Shown one piece after another: positions 1 to 10,000 of a stretch of 64,000 nt of DNA. Position numbers and translations under genes: made by a program. Position 1 is the first letter of the stretch. Each line of letters starts with the position of its first letter. The notes beneath the pieces are model-generated. The model saw only the letters and a list, made by a program, of their open reading frames with translations, had not been told where the DNA came from and searched no databases. Source of the stretch: Chloroflexi bacterium HGW-Chloroflexi-10 (lineage in GTDB: Bacteria; Chloroflexota; Anaerolineae; Anaerolineales; Anaerolineaceae); the NCBI GenBank assembly GCA_002840755.1, contig PHBZ01000003.1:195287-259286 (forward strand), in the 5' to 3' direction.

Positions 1-521
1 ATGAAGGAGTAAATTGGGCAGCTATTCATCGATTACCGGTTGTATTTCTGGTGCAGAACAACCAATATGCCATTTCGGTACCCCCTGAACTGCAAATGGC
101 TGTGAAGAGCTCGGCCGATAAGGCTTGCGGTTTGGGTTTACCGGGTATTACCGTGGATGGTACGGATGTCTTTACCGTTTACGAGGCAGTTTATAACGCG
201 GTTGAACATGCGCGGAAAGGGAATGGCCCGACTTTAATAGAAGCGCGGATGTACCGGATTACGCCGCATTCTTCCGATGATGATGACCGTACATATCGTA
301 CTCGGGAGGAAGTTGAGGATAATAAAAAGAGAGATCCAGTGACTCTGGCACGCGATCACATGATTCAGGAAAATTTGTACACTGAAATTGAGCTGAATGC
401 TCTGGATGCAAAAGCCAAAGAAATCGTAACGGATGCTGTGAAATATGGTGAAGAGATGCCATTTCCAGCCGGTGAAGAGGCTGCATACCCAGTTTATATT
501 GAGGAGGTGCGCCGTGACTGA
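1..521 (+). CDS. 2-oxo acid dehydrogenase E1 component, alpha subunit (5' partial)
   Basis: This is the thiamine-dependent decarboxylating alpha subunit of a 2-oxo acid dehydrogenase complex. The left window edge cuts it: the frame is open from base 3, so most of the thiamine diphosphate site lies outside. The family stretch NNQYAISVP and the loop HSSDDDDRTYR are visible; the loop corresponds to the conserved loop near the cofactor in E1 alpha proteins. Loop and partner subunit look more like branched-chain 2-oxo acid dehydrogenase than pyruvate dehydrogenase, so 2-oxoisovalerate-type substrates are likely but not shown. The stop codon (519-521) lies inside the start of the E1 beta gene, an 8 bp overlap that suggests translational coupling. 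Confidence 0.9.
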   Translation, partial: EGVNWAAIHRLPVVFLVQNNQYAISVPPELQMAVKSSADKACGLGLPGITVDGTDVFTVYEAVYNAVEHARKGNGPTLIEARMYRITPHSSDDDDRTYRTREEVEDNKKRDPVTLARDHMIQENLYTEIELNALDAKAKEIVTDAVKYGEEMPFPAGEEAAYPVYIEEVRRD

Positions 522-1497
522 AATCACCCTGGTAGATGCGATTCGTGATGCGTTGGATGAGGAAATGGGGCGGAATGATAATGTATTTATTGTGGGTGAG
601 GACGTTGGGCAGCGCGGCGGTGTTTTTCGAGCTACGGTGGGTCTCTTTGATAAATATGGCGGTGAGCGGGTCATTGATTCTCCACTGGCGGAGTTATCCA
701 TTATTGGTGTTGGGATCGGTGCTGCCTTATACGGCATGAGGCCGGTATGTGAAATTCAATTTGCGGATTTTATTTACCCTGCATTCAATCAGATAGTCAG
801 TGAAGCAGCCCGCATGTGCTACCGGACTAACGGTCAATGGACTGTCCCCATGGTAATTCGGGCACCTTATGGCGGAGGAATTGGAGGCGGGTTGTATCAT
901 TCGCAGAGCGTGGAAGGTTTTTTTGCCCGGATTCCCGGTTTGAAAGTGGTGGTTCCCTCTTCACCCTACGATGCAAAGGGTTTGCTGAAATCCGCAATTC
1001 GTGACGATAATCCGGTTATCTTTCTTGAACCTAAAAAGGGTTACCGGCTGATCCGAGGGGAAGTGCCGGTGGGCGATTATACTGTTCCGATTGGGCCGGC
1101 GAATATTACTCGCAGCGGACGGGACGTCTCTATTTTTGCTTACGGGATGATGCATTTTTATGCATTGCAGGCAGCGGAGAAATTAGCAACTGAAGGAATT
1201 CTGGCAGAGGTGGTGGACTTGCGCACATTGTATCCGGTGGATAAGGCAACCATATTGCAATCCGTAAAACAAACCGGTAAGGCTTTGATTGTGCATGAAG
1301 ATAATCTGACCGGTGGTTATGGCGGTGAGATTGCTGCCATCATTGCGGAAGATGGTTTTACAGATCTGGATGCTCCGGTCCGCCGGTTGGCTGGACCAGA
1401 TGTGCCGGCAGTGCCTTTTAGCCATCCGATGCAGGATTGGTTTATGGTAAGTACTGAAAAAATAGCCAACGCTGCCCGGGAATTGGCGCGTTACTAG
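514..1497 (+). CDS. 2-oxo acid dehydrogenase E1 component, beta subunit (branched-chain type)
   Basis: Beta subunit of the E1 heterotetramer, 327 aa, the usual family length. Recognisable blocks are FIVGEDVG near the N-terminus, EIQFADFIYPAFNQIVSEAA, LYHSQSVEGFFA and VIFLEPKKGYR. The last two resemble branched-chain E1 beta more than pyruvate E1 beta. The start is the GTG at 514, preceded by the Shine-Dalgarno GAGGAGGT at 501-508. Upstream in-frame codons back to 445 lie inside E1 alpha and have no ribosome site. E2 follows 15 bp downstream, so E1 alpha, E1 beta and E2 form one operon. Substrate assignment is an inference. Confidence 0.93.
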   Translation: MTEITLVDAIRDALDEEMGRNDNVFIVGEDVGQRGGVFRATVGLFDKYGGERVIDSPLAELSIIGVGIGAALYGMRPVCEIQFADFIYPAFNQIVSEAARMCYRTNGQWTVPMVIRAPYGGGIGGGLYHSQSVEGFFARIPGLKVVVPSSPYDAKGLLKSAIRDDNPVIFLEPKKGYRLIRGEVPVGDYTVPIGPANITRSGRDVSIFAYGMMHFYALQAAEKLATEGILAEVVDLRTLYPVDKATILQSVKQTGKALIVHEDNLTGGYGGEIAAIIAEDGFTDLDAPVRRLAGPDVPAVPFSHPMQDWFMVSTEKIANAARELARY

Positions 1498-1512
1498 AAA
1501 ACTGGAGGATAA

Positions 1513-2832
1513 ATGCCTACAAAAGTAGTGATGCCGCAGTTGGGTGAATCGGTAGTGGAAGGAACGGTAGTCAAATGGCTGCGAGCGGAAGGTGAAAGGA
1601 TTGAGGAATTTGATTCCTTACTGGAGGTTGAGTCTGCCAAAGTCAGCACCGAAATCCCCAGCCCGGCGAGTGGCATCGTTTTACGGATTCTGGTAGAGGA
1701 TGGTGTGACCGTAAATGCCGGGACAATTATTGCGTGGATTGGTGAACCTGGTGAAAAGCTGCCACTTGAAGGAAGTATCGTTGAACCGGTTGAACAGACT
1801 GCTGCAAGTCCGGTGAAAGTTCCAGTCATGGAAGAGACCGAACCTGCCAAACCTCTTGCAGGGCGTAACCGGGATCTGGGATTTATTTCGCCTGTGGTAG
1901 CACGTTTGGCAAAAGATAAGAACGTTGACCTGTATCAGGTCAACGGCACTGGTCAGAACGGCCGGATCATGAAACAGGATGTACTCGATTATCTAGAAAA
2001 GGGCGAAGTGGTTACTGAAGAGTTGCAAGCGTGGGAAACCCCGGGAGAAGGAGACCTATTCCGACCGGCAGAATTGCAATTCCCGGATCGATTTGTAAAA
2101 CCGGAACAGATTGAAGAAAAGCCCGTTAGCGTTCCCCTAACGCAATTCTCGGAAAACAAATTGATCCAACTTTCATCCATGCGGAAATCTATTGCAGCCC
2201 ATATGGTGATGAGCAAACACACATCTCCGCATGTTACCACGGTTATGGAAGCTGATTTAAAGGCAGTATTCGCCCACCGCGGGAAAAATGTGGATGCATT
2301 TCGCAAACAGGCTGTGCGCCTCACCTATACTGCTTATTTTATTGCTGCGATTGTAGATGCCTTGAAAAAGGTTCCTTTGGTCAACTCATCCTGGACGGAT
2401 CAGGGGATTCTGCAGAAAAGTGAAATCAACATCGGTATGGCGACATCGCTTGGTGAGGAAGGCTTAATTGTTCCGGTAATCAAACAGGCGGACCGCTATT
2501 CACTGATGGGACTGGCACAAACCATACAAGATTTGGCAGAAAAAGCACGCAACCATCAATTAAAACCCGATGATGTTCATAATGGTACATTCACGATCAC
2601 CAACCACGGCATTTCCGGATCTCTGTTTGCCACACCGATTATCAATCAGCCGCAATGTGCTATTTTGGGAGTGGGAGCGATTCAAAAACGAGTGGTTGTG
2701 GTGGATGATGCCATTGCCATTCGTCCTATGGTGTATCTTTCCTTGACCTTTGATCATCGAATATTGGATGGTGTTTCGGCAGATGGTTTTTTGGCTGAAA
2801 TTGTCAAAAAACTGGAAAATTGGCCGGATTAA
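1513..2832 (+). CDS. 2-oxo acid dehydrogenase E2 component (dihydrolipoamide acyltransferase)
   Basis: Core acyltransferase of the complex, 439 aa. It has one N-terminal lipoyl domain (about residues 1-78) with the probable lipoylated lysine K43 in ESAKVS, where many homologues have ETDKA. An acidic/proline linker follows, then a peripheral subunit-binding domain (about 122-163, starting FISPVVARLAKD), a second linker, and the catalytic domain with the HxxxDG active-site motif in DHRILDGVSADG near the C-terminus. It transfers the acyl group from lipoamide to CoA. The ribosome site is CTGGAGG, 6-7 nt before the ATG. The next gene, E3, is about 200 bp away, so it may have its own promoter. Confidence 0.94.
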   Translation: MPTKVVMPQLGESVVEGTVVKWLRAEGERIEEFDSLLEVESAKVSTEIPSPASGIVLRILVEDGVTVNAGTIIAWIGEPGEKLPLEGSIVEPVEQTAASPVKVPVMEETEPAKPLAGRNRDLGFISPVVARLAKDKNVDLYQVNGTGQNGRIMKQDVLDYLEKGEVVTEELQAWETPGEGDLFRPAELQFPDRFVKPEQIEEKPVSVPLTQFSENKLIQLSSMRKSIAAHMVMSKHTSPHVTTVMEADLKAVFAHRGKNVDAFRKQAVRLTYTAYFIAAIVDALKKVPLVNSSWTDQGILQKSEINIGMATSLGEEGLIVPVIKQADRYSLMGLAQTIQDLAEKARNHQLKPDDVHNGTFTITNHGISGSLFATPIINQPQCAILGVGAIQKRVVVVDDAIAIRPMVYLSLTFDHRILDGVSADGFLAEIVKKLENWPD

Positions 2833-3037
2833 GTGAAAATAGTAGTATAAAATTATGTATTGAAAGAGTGCCTGGCTTAAATTAAATAGCAGAGAATTCA
2901 TAAAGATAAAGTGTTGAAACAGGAAAATGTTTTCGGACTTTCTCAAAACAAGCCTTTGAATCACTTGAAATTCTCAGCAACCATTGAAATAAGCGAAACT
3001 TAACATTTGACTTAAATCAGGTAAAAAGAGGAGCAGA

Positions 3038-4435
3038 ATGAACGAATATGATGTAGTTGTTTTGGGTGCCGGTCCGGGCGGGTATGTGGCTGCGATCCGT
3101 GCCTCTCAGTTGGGTTTGAAAACCGCCATTGTAGAAAAGCAATGGTTGGGCGGTGTTTGTTTGAATGTTGGCTGTATCCCCTCTAAGGCCTTATTAAAGA
3201 ATGCCGATCTGGCTTATACATTACGACACCGTGCAAAAGAATTTGGGATCTCATTTGATAATTTGCAGCTTGATTACAGTGTAGCTGTCAAACGCAGCCG
3301 ACAAGTCTCCAACCGCCTGACAAAGGGGGTTGGATTCCTGATGAAGAAAAATAATATTGATGTAATAATGGGCACGGCACATATAGATGCCAAAAATAAA
3401 ATATCTGTAGTGGATGCTGAAGGCAAGAAGCAAGAAGTAACTGCCAAAAACATTATTGTTTCCACTGGCGCTCATTCGGCGCTCATTCCTGGCGTTAAAA
3501 TTGATGGAGATAAGGTGCTTACATATTGGGAAGCGATCCTCCAGGAAAAAAGACCAGAATCGGTGATAATTATCGGCGCAGGCGCGATTGGTGTGGAATT
3601 TGCCACCGTATGGAACGGTTATGGCACTAAAGTTACCATTGTTGAAATGCTGCCGCGCCTGGTTCCATTGGAAGACGAGGAGATTGGCATCGAACTGGGA
3701 AAAGCTTTCAAGAAAAGCGGTATTAATATTCTGGCCGGTCACCGGGTTTTGAAAGTGGAAACCCTAGAGAAGGGTGTTCGGGTTACAGTATCCAATGAAG
3801 AAGGCGAAAAGGTTCTGGAAGCCGAGCAGGCATTAGTGGCAATTGGCTTTAAACCTAACAGCGCGGATCTGGGATTGAAGGAAGCTGGCGTGGAATTGGA
3901 CCAGCGTGGTTTTATTAAAATTGATGAACGTATGGCGACCAATGTGCCAGGAATATGGGCAATTGGGGATGTAACCGGTAAGCTCTTATTAGCACACGTG
4001 GCTTCCACTATGGGAATTATCTGTGCTGAGCGCATTGCAGGACAGGAAAGCTCCACCCTGGATTACCGTATGATGCCACGGGCGACTTACTGCCATCCGC
4101 AGGTGGCCTCATTTGGACTCACTGAAGCACAGGCGAAAGAAGCCGGATATGAGATAAAAGTGGGACGGTTCCCTTTTCAGGCTAATGGAAAATCTCTGGG
4201 GATGGGGGAATCGGGTGGATTTGTAAAGATTATCGCTGACCAGAAATACGGCGAGATTCTTGGGGCGCATATGATTGGTCCTGAAGTTTCTGAGTTGTTA
4301 CCTGAATTGACTCTGGCACAAAATATGGAGTTAACCGCAGAAGAGTTAGCGCACAATGTTCATGCACATCCCACGCTCAGCGAATCATTGATGGAAGCAG
4401 CCCACGATTTGCTAGGTCATGCTATCCAGGCATAA
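3038..4435 (+). CDS. lpdA: Dihydrolipoyl dehydrogenase (E3)
   Basis: FAD-dependent disulfide oxidoreductase of 465 aa that reoxidises dihydrolipoamide with NAD+. Visible are the N-terminal FAD-binding GAGPGGYVAA, the redox-active disulfide CLNVGC (about residues 42-47), the second nucleotide-binding motif GAGAIGVEFA, the FAD motif AIGDVTG, and the C-terminal catalytic His-Glu region HAHPTLSESLMEA. The start ATG has an AGAGGAG ribosome site about 8 nt upstream. It completes the E1-E2-E3 set and is followed by a rho-independent terminator. Full length, nothing missing. Confidence 0.96.
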   Translation: MNEYDVVVLGAGPGGYVAAIRASQLGLKTAIVEKQWLGGVCLNVGCIPSKALLKNADLAYTLRHRAKEFGISFDNLQLDYSVAVKRSRQVSNRLTKGVGFLMKKNNIDVIMGTAHIDAKNKISVVDAEGKKQEVTAKNIIVSTGAHSALIPGVKIDGDKVLTYWEAILQEKRPESVIIIGAGAIGVEFATVWNGYGTKVTIVEMLPRLVPLEDEEIGIELGKAFKKSGINILAGHRVLKVETLEKGVRVTVSNEEGEKVLEAEQALVAIGFKPNSADLGLKEAGVELDQRGFIKIDERMATNVPGIWAIGDVTGKLLLAHVASTMGIICAERIAGQESSTLDYRMMPRATYCHPQVASFGLTEAQAKEAGYEIKVGRFPFQANGKSLGMGESGGFVKIIADQKYGEILGAHMIGPEVSELLPELTLAQNMELTAEELAHNVHAHPTLSESLMEAAHDLLGHAIQA

Positions 4436-4456
4436 ATAATAAACATTTTTAATAAA

Positions 4457-4492
4457 AAAAACCGGCACAATAATAATGTACCGGTTTTTTTA
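4457..4492 (+). terminator. Rho-independent terminator after lpdA
   Basis: The inverted repeat AACCGGCAC / GTACCGGTT (one mismatch) is preceded by A residues and followed by a run of T, 25-60 bp after the lpdA stop. The A/T flanks make it potentially bidirectional. Confidence 0.8.
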
Positions 4493-4493
4493 T

Positions 4494-4979
4494 ATAGACG
4501 ATAGAGAACAATTTCTCAAAATTAGGGGTCCTTTTACCAGTTTTTTTGAGATAATTTTCGGAGTTGTATAATTGTAATAATTCTGTAGAAATTTCCTTGT
4601 ATGATGGCTATTGTGCCGAGCTTAAAAAAGTCTGTACACACCAGGCGATTGAATAACGTATCGGATAGGAGGAAAATGGAAAATCATAGCTGGAAATTAT
4701 TGGGATTTATTATGATGAAGATGGACAGATTGTTGGCTTAAGTGTAACCAAAGGATAATCATTTTCGGTGGTGGAGAAATGTTGGTTGGATTTATTGGGC
4801 TTCCTTATTTTTGCCGGTATTCCTTTCAGGGCTGAATATTATGCGGTTTTAACCAGCGCTTATGATTTTGAAAAAAGGCAAATTTTGAGTGAGATTTTCA
4901 TTGGTTTAATTTGTGAAAATTCTGGTTGGAACTATAATTTATTTTTCTAACCGTTTTGTCCATCCAAGGAGTAATAAGA
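4494..4979. other. Intergenic region with no convincing gene
   Basis: This is a 486 bp non-coding stretch. It holds a possible promoter (TTTTGA, 17 nt, TATAAT at 4544-4572) and an AGGAGG ribosome site at 4667-4672 just before an ATG at 4676. That ATG opens only 21 codons. Another frame continues to 4758 and encodes a peptide ending YYDEDGQIVGLSVTKG, which looks protein-like and suggests either a frameshifted small gene or a remnant. A further 60-codon frame at 4768-4950 shows no protein character. Confidence 0.4.
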
Positions 4980-5387
4980 ATGTCGATTGAACCGGGAATG
5001 ATTTACGAAATATCACAGGTAGTGGAAGAAAGTCATACTGCCGCAGCGATTGCTGGTGAAAAGCTGCCACATGTTTTGAGTACACCACATCTGATTGGTG
5101 TGATTGAAACCTCAGCCCACGAAGCTATCGCAGCCGCACTCAATGAGGATCAATCCAGTGTTGGTACTTTTATCGCGGTAAAGCATATTGCAGCTACACC
5201 CGTGGGCATGCAAATCCGAGTACGAATTGAAGTGCTGCAAGTAACCGAACGTAAAGTTGCTTATAAAGTTGAAGCCTGGGATGCAGTTGAAAAAATTGCC
5301 GAAGGTGAACATGAACGGTTTGTTATTGATGTTAATCGTTTCGCCAAGAATGTAGAAAAGAAACAGCAGCTTCTGATCCGGGGATGA
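4980..5387 (+). CDS. FlK-like hotdog-fold thioesterase
   Basis: Small acyl-CoA thioesterase-like protein of 135 aa, related to the fluoroacetyl-CoA thioesterase (FlK) family. The presumed catalytic residues are T35 (in LSTPHL), E43 and H69 (in VKHIAATPVG). Their spacing of 8 and 26 residues equals that of the FlK Thr-Glu-His triad, so it is probably active on small acyl-CoA esters. The natural substrate is unknown, and FlK-specific fluoroacetate activity should not be assumed. The start is the ATG at 4980 with AAGGAG at 4966-4971; an ATG at 4956 lacks a ribosome site. It is likely a single-gene unit. Confidence 0.8.
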   Translation: MSIEPGMIYEISQVVEESHTAAAIAGEKLPHVLSTPHLIGVIETSAHEAIAAALNEDQSSVGTFIAVKHIAATPVGMQIRVRIEVLQVTERKVAYKVEAWDAVEKIAEGEHERFVIDVNRFAKNVEKKQQLLIRG

Positions 5388-5504
5388 ATTACCACAATTC
5401 ATCACAATTTTTGATATAAAAGAATGATTATGTGATAGATTTATTCCTATTAAATCTGTATAATTCGAATTAACAATCTCTATGTTTGAGAAAAGGAGAA
5501 AACT

Positions 5505-5732
5505 GTGGCTTTAACTCTTAATTCAACTATTGGTGATTTGTTAAAAGATGAAAAAGTAGTCAAGATTTTGGATAAATACATTCCTGGCGCATCCAAAAAT
5601 CCGCAACTTGGGATGGTAAAATCGCTTTCCATCAATATGATCTTAAACATGCCTCAAGCGGAACAGGTTGGAATAACGAAAGAAGTCGCTGAAAAGATCA
5701 TAAAAGAAGCAAATGCGGTTTTACCGAAATAG
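5505..5732 (+). CDS. Small conserved helical protein (75 aa)
   Basis: This 75-aa protein starts at a GTG preceded by AAAAGGAGAA. It begins with a segment of the type TIGDLLKDEKVVKILDKYIPG, has the central block NPQLGMVKSLSINMIL, and ends in an amphipathic helix. I recognise the pattern as a small domain also found appended to larger bacterial enzymes, but its function is not known to me. It has no membrane segment, cysteines or signal. A TATAAT at 5459-5464 may be its promoter -10. It stands alone between two intergenic gaps. Confidence 0.65.
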   Translation: MALTLNSTIGDLLKDEKVVKILDKYIPGASKNPQLGMVKSLSINMILNMPQAEQVGITKEVAEKIIKEANAVLPK

Positions 5733-5810
5733 CTAGAATACACTGCATTTGTCTTAACCGAATTTTTTAAAACAACGTAAAAGTGTATCATCTCAATAAT
5801 ATGGGGTTGG

Positions 5811-5848
5811 GGGTGTTTTGGACGGGCAATTTGCCCGTCCAAACACCC
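5811..5848. repeat. Long hairpin (18 bp stem, one bulge)
   Basis: The inverted repeat GGGTGTTTTGGACGGGCAA / TTGCCCGTCCAAACACCC has almost no loop and sits 80-120 bp after the 75-aa protein gene. No T tract follows on either strand, so it is not a classic terminator. It could end transcription with Rho or protect an mRNA 3' end. Confidence 0.6.
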
Positions 5849-5927
5849 TGGCTTCCAATTAATGAAAAGATAAGTAAAAGTGGTATTTATGTTTACATAA
5901 GGTTTTTTGTTTAAAAAGAAGGACATT

Positions 5928-6779
5928 ATGAAAAGAGGTTTGTATAATTTCATTGGCATTTTGCTGATTTTGGCAGCTTTGGCCGGGTTGGCGATCAGTG
6001 TAACTGGCATCATTGGCATTTGGCGGATTGAAAATGCGATGAAAACAAGTTTTGTGGATACCCTGGATCTATTAGATGATACGTTACAGGCCACGGCGGA
6101 TGGAATAACAGTTGCAGATCAATCTCTTTCCCAGGGGATTACATCCATTAATACATTGACACAAACCATCGAAACAACCGGAAAATCGGTAGAGGATTCG
6201 ATTCCATTAGTGGATACATTTACGCAAATGACCATATTGGATTTACCAAAAACGATTGAGACAACGCAAGAAGCTTTGGAATCTGCACAATCCAGCGCTG
6301 CAGTAATCGACACAACACTGGCGCTTCTCACCACCATTCCATACTCACCAATTACATCTTATGATAATACAGTACCTCTGGGCGATGCACTTGGAGAAGT
6401 TTCCGTAAGCCTGGATGCATTGCCAATTTCATTAGCTACAATGGAGAAACCTTTGGAAAAATCCAAAGAGAACCTGACAGAAATCGGTACCCAGATTACA
6501 ACCATGGCAACGGATATTCAAGAAATTAATAACAGCCTGACCAATGCAAGAAAAGTAACTACGCAATATCAGGGAGTAATTTCTACTTTACAACAGCAGT
6601 TAGCGCTTACCCGGCAAAATTTACCAGGGCAATTGGAGATGATCTCCTGGTTTTTGACGGTCGCCTTGGTTTGGCTGGGACTAACTCAAATAGGTTTATT
6701 AATGCAGGGATTTGAAATGATGGGGTTGGATTTTGAAAGACACCCTGAAGAGGAGAATAAAACCAAAAAAGAAGGATAG
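5928..6779 (+). CDS. Membrane-anchored coiled-coil protein of unknown function
   Basis: The protein has 283 aa, with an N-terminal transmembrane helix (about residues 5-30), a long Thr/Ser/Gln-rich helical region with heptad-like spacing (about 40-240), and a second transmembrane helix (about 240-262) followed by a charged tail ending KKEG. Both ends are probably cytoplasmic, with the coiled coil outside. I do not recognise a family function. The layout resembles methyl-accepting or scaffold-like sensor stalks, but no signalling domain is present. The start is the ATG at 5928 with AGAAGGA upstream, preferred over an upstream in-frame TTG at 5907. Confidence 0.65.
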   Translation: MKRGLYNFIGILLILAALAGLAISVTGIIGIWRIENAMKTSFVDTLDLLDDTLQATADGITVADQSLSQGITSINTLTQTIETTGKSVEDSIPLVDTFTQMTILDLPKTIETTQEALESAQSSAAVIDTTLALLTTIPYSPITSYDNTVPLGDALGEVSVSLDALPISLATMEKPLEKSKENLTEIGTQITTMATDIQEINNSLTNARKVTTQYQGVISTLQQQLALTRQNLPGQLEMISWFLTVALVWLGLTQIGLLMQGFEMMGLDFERHPEEENKTKKEG

Positions 6780-6827
6780 GTTTCCTTTTTATCAAAAAAG
6801 TACAGCATTTTTCCCCAGGACTACATA

Positions 6828-6863
6828 ACCAGCCAGAGTTTTTCACTAAAAGCTTTGGCTGGT
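6828..6863. repeat. Inverted repeat in the secA upstream region
   Basis: An 11 bp stem, ACCAGCCAGAG / CTTTGGCTGGT with one mismatch, surrounds a 14 nt AT-rich loop. It lies 50-85 bp after the coiled-coil gene. There is no downstream T run, so a role as terminator is uncertain. Confidence 0.45.
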
Positions 6864-6995
6864 GTGATTAAGCTAAAATTTTATTGGTATTGGATTGTTA
6901 TCCTGAAAGTGGGCGATGAAGAGTACCTGGTAAGACTTATTTTGCGCATAGCCGTATAATATTTTTATAAATTTTCTACGTGGATGCAATGCATG

Positions 6996-7004
6996 TGCTA
7001 TAAT
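6996..7004 (+). promoter_or_regulatory. Extended -10 promoter of secA
   Basis: TGCTATAAT is a consensus extended -10 element, and the -35 position is weak. It predicts a short leader of about 24 nt before the secA ATG at 7035. Confidence 0.5.
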
Positions 7005-7034
7005 TTTTCCCGAAAAGGTAGAAGAAAGGTTTTT

Positions 7035-10000
7035 ATGTTACAAAAAATCGCAAAAGCAATTGGATATGATCCAAATAAAAAAGAAGTAGAGCGTATAGCC
7101 GGAATGGTCTCTCAAATTAATGCGCTTGAACCAACTTATGAAAAATTATCCGATGAGGCATTATTTGGCAAATCCGTTGAATTTAAGCAACGGTTTCAGG
7201 AAGGGGAAAGCCTGGATGATTTGCTGGTAGAAGTATATGCAACGGTTCGCGAGGTGAGTAAACGCACCCTGGGATTGCGTCATTATGATGTGCAGATGAT
7301 TGGCGGAATTGCCCTGCATGAAGGCCGCATTGCAGAAATGCGTACTGGCGAAGGAAAGACACTGGTAGCTACCTTGCCGGTTTGTTTGAATGCTATCACT
7401 GGCAGGAGCGTGCACCTGGTTACGGTGAACGATTACCTGGCCCGGCGTGATGCACGCTGGATGGCACCGATTTATAATTCTCTCGGGCTTACCGTAGGTG
7501 TACTTCAAATGGCAAGCCGGACTGAAAATGGCAAGAAGGCCTTTGTTGTCGATCTTGAGAAGGTCTCTTCCCTGGAGGATCAACATCAGCTGGTTCTGGT
7601 GGACCGCCAGGAAGCATATAAAGCAGATATTATTCACGGCACTAATAGTGAATTTGGTTTCGATTATTTACGTGATAATTTATCCAACCGCCTGGAAGAA
7701 CGGGTACAACGTGATCATTATTTCTCTATTATTGATGAGATTGATAATATCCTGATTGATGAAGCACGTACCCCATTAATCATTTCAGGTCCGGCATCTG
7801 ATGATACTGAATGGTATGTACGGATGGCACAAATCGTTCGTCAACTCAACCCTGAGGATTATGAAATCAGCGAGAAAGATCGCTATGTTGCACTGACAGA
7901 AATTGGTGAAGCCCATGTGGAAGAATTACTGCAAATTCCGCTGCGGGACCCGGAAAGACCGGAAGACATTGCTCCAGAGCAGGCGCGTATTTTGGGCTAT
8001 TTGGAACAAGCGCTTAAAGGACAATTCCTTTTTAAACGGAATAAGGATTATCTTGTTCAGGGTGGAAAAGTTGTGATTGTGGATGAATTTACCGGCCGGT
8101 TAATGCCCGGACGACGTTGGTCTGAGGGTTTACATCAATCTGTTGAGGCCAAAGAAGGCGTCAAAGTAGAGCCAGAGAATGTGACATATGCTACGATCAC
8201 CATTCAAAATTATTTCCGGATGTATGAAAAATTAGCTGGTATGACCGGTACCGCTTTAACTGAAGCAGAAGAGTTTCACAAAATTTATAAACTTGAAGTT
8301 TTACCTATTCCAACCAATCTGGAGTATCGCGCCTTTGGTAAAGAATCTTCGATGATTTCTGTTGATAGCAAGGATGAATCCGGGTATCGCTTTACTTATT
8401 ACACTTATCGGAACGATCCTAATAAGAAACCAGTTTTTTATAAACGCAAAGATTTTCCGGATGTTGTTTTTCGCACAGAAGAAGCGAAATTACGTGCAAT
8501 TGCAAAAGAAATTATCCAATTTCATATTCTGGGCCGGCCAATGCTGGTGGGTACAACCTCTGTTGATCATTCAGACCGGCTTTCTTACCGCTTAAATGCT
8601 GAATCGGTGCGCCGTTTATTACAGACTTTGTTGATTCGGGAAGCCTGGATGAAAAAAAATAAACGGGAAATGATTGAACAAAATGTGGAGGAATTACAAT
8701 TTTTGAACGTTCCTGTGCAGGATTTGAATGTGCCGCAAATGCGAAAATACGCAAAAAGCGTGGATCTTGAATCGGTAAGTTTGCAAGATCCGGAAAATAT
8801 GAGTGTGCTCCTGCAAATTTTAGATTTACCAAGCGAGTATGAACCGCGATTAAATGAGGTGATTCAGGCGGGTATTCCACATCGCGTATTGAATGCACGC
8901 AAGCATGACGAAGAAGCATTGATCATCAGTAAAGCGGGCGCCTACGGGGCGGTTACTATCGCGACTAATATGGCCGGCCGAGGTGTGGATATTAAATTGG
9001 GGGGTGAGATCAGTGAAGAACTGTACGCTGATATTGCCCGCGTTTTGCGTAGGGGACAATATGATCCCTATTCTATGAAGGATGAAGAAAAACGCCAGAC
9101 GCTTTTAAAAATTCCGGAAGATCAATATGGAATCTACGCTGATTCGGTGAATGCTTTCCTTCAATCTTTGGGAGATATGGAGAAGGTGCGGGCGTTGGGC
9201 GGATTGCATGTAATTGGTTCGGAGCGGCATGAAGCCCGCCGGATTGATAACCAGCTACGTGGGCGATCCTCGCGTCAGGGGGACCCAGGTTCATCGCGCT
9301 TTTACCTTTCTCTGGAAGACGAATTAATGCGTTTGTTTGGTGGACAACAAGTAGAAGGCCTGATGAAGCGTTTGAATGTAGAAGCCAATATTCCTATCGA
9401 ATCCGGGATTGTTGGCCGGTTAGTGGAACAATCACAGGAACGCGTGGAAGGCGCTAACTTCGATGTTCGTAAACATTTGTTGGAATACGATGATGTTCTG
9501 AATAAACAACGCCAACGAATTTATGATCAGCGTGACCGGGTCTTTACAAAAGAAGACCTGACTGATGATGTAATGGATATGTTGAAAACCGAAGTGGATA
9601 CCCGAGTGGGCCCTGCCATGGAAGATGAAGAGGGACCCTGGAAACTTGTTGCGTTTCTATCGGATATTCAACCACCGATTGATTATGAAGGCGCTTTCTA
9701 TCCTTCTTTTCTGTTACGGATTTTGATGGAAGAATTTATCCAGCGAACCGGAGAATTGCCAGTTGATATTGAAAAGGCCAAAGCTGTTTTGCTTCAGTTT
9801 GTCGAGGATAGTCTGACAACCGAGCAAAACCATACCATTTCATCCGCACAAGGGTTTTTACAACGGGTGGAAGAGGCTATTAATACCCAAAAGCTGGAGC
9901 GACTGGAATCCCTGGACACCTTCACAGCAGGGTTGTCTGATCGTGTGGAAAGTGAAGACCTGAAACCTCAGGCGTTATTACAAGAGCTATCAAATCTTGT

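Noticed and set aside
445..513. Longer N-terminus for the E1 beta subunit
   Set aside because: It would overlap E1 alpha by 77 bp with no ribosome site; the GTG at 514 has a strong one and matches the family start.
4768..4950. A 60-codon frame after lpdA
   Set aside because: No convincing ribosome site, atypical composition and no recognisable pattern.
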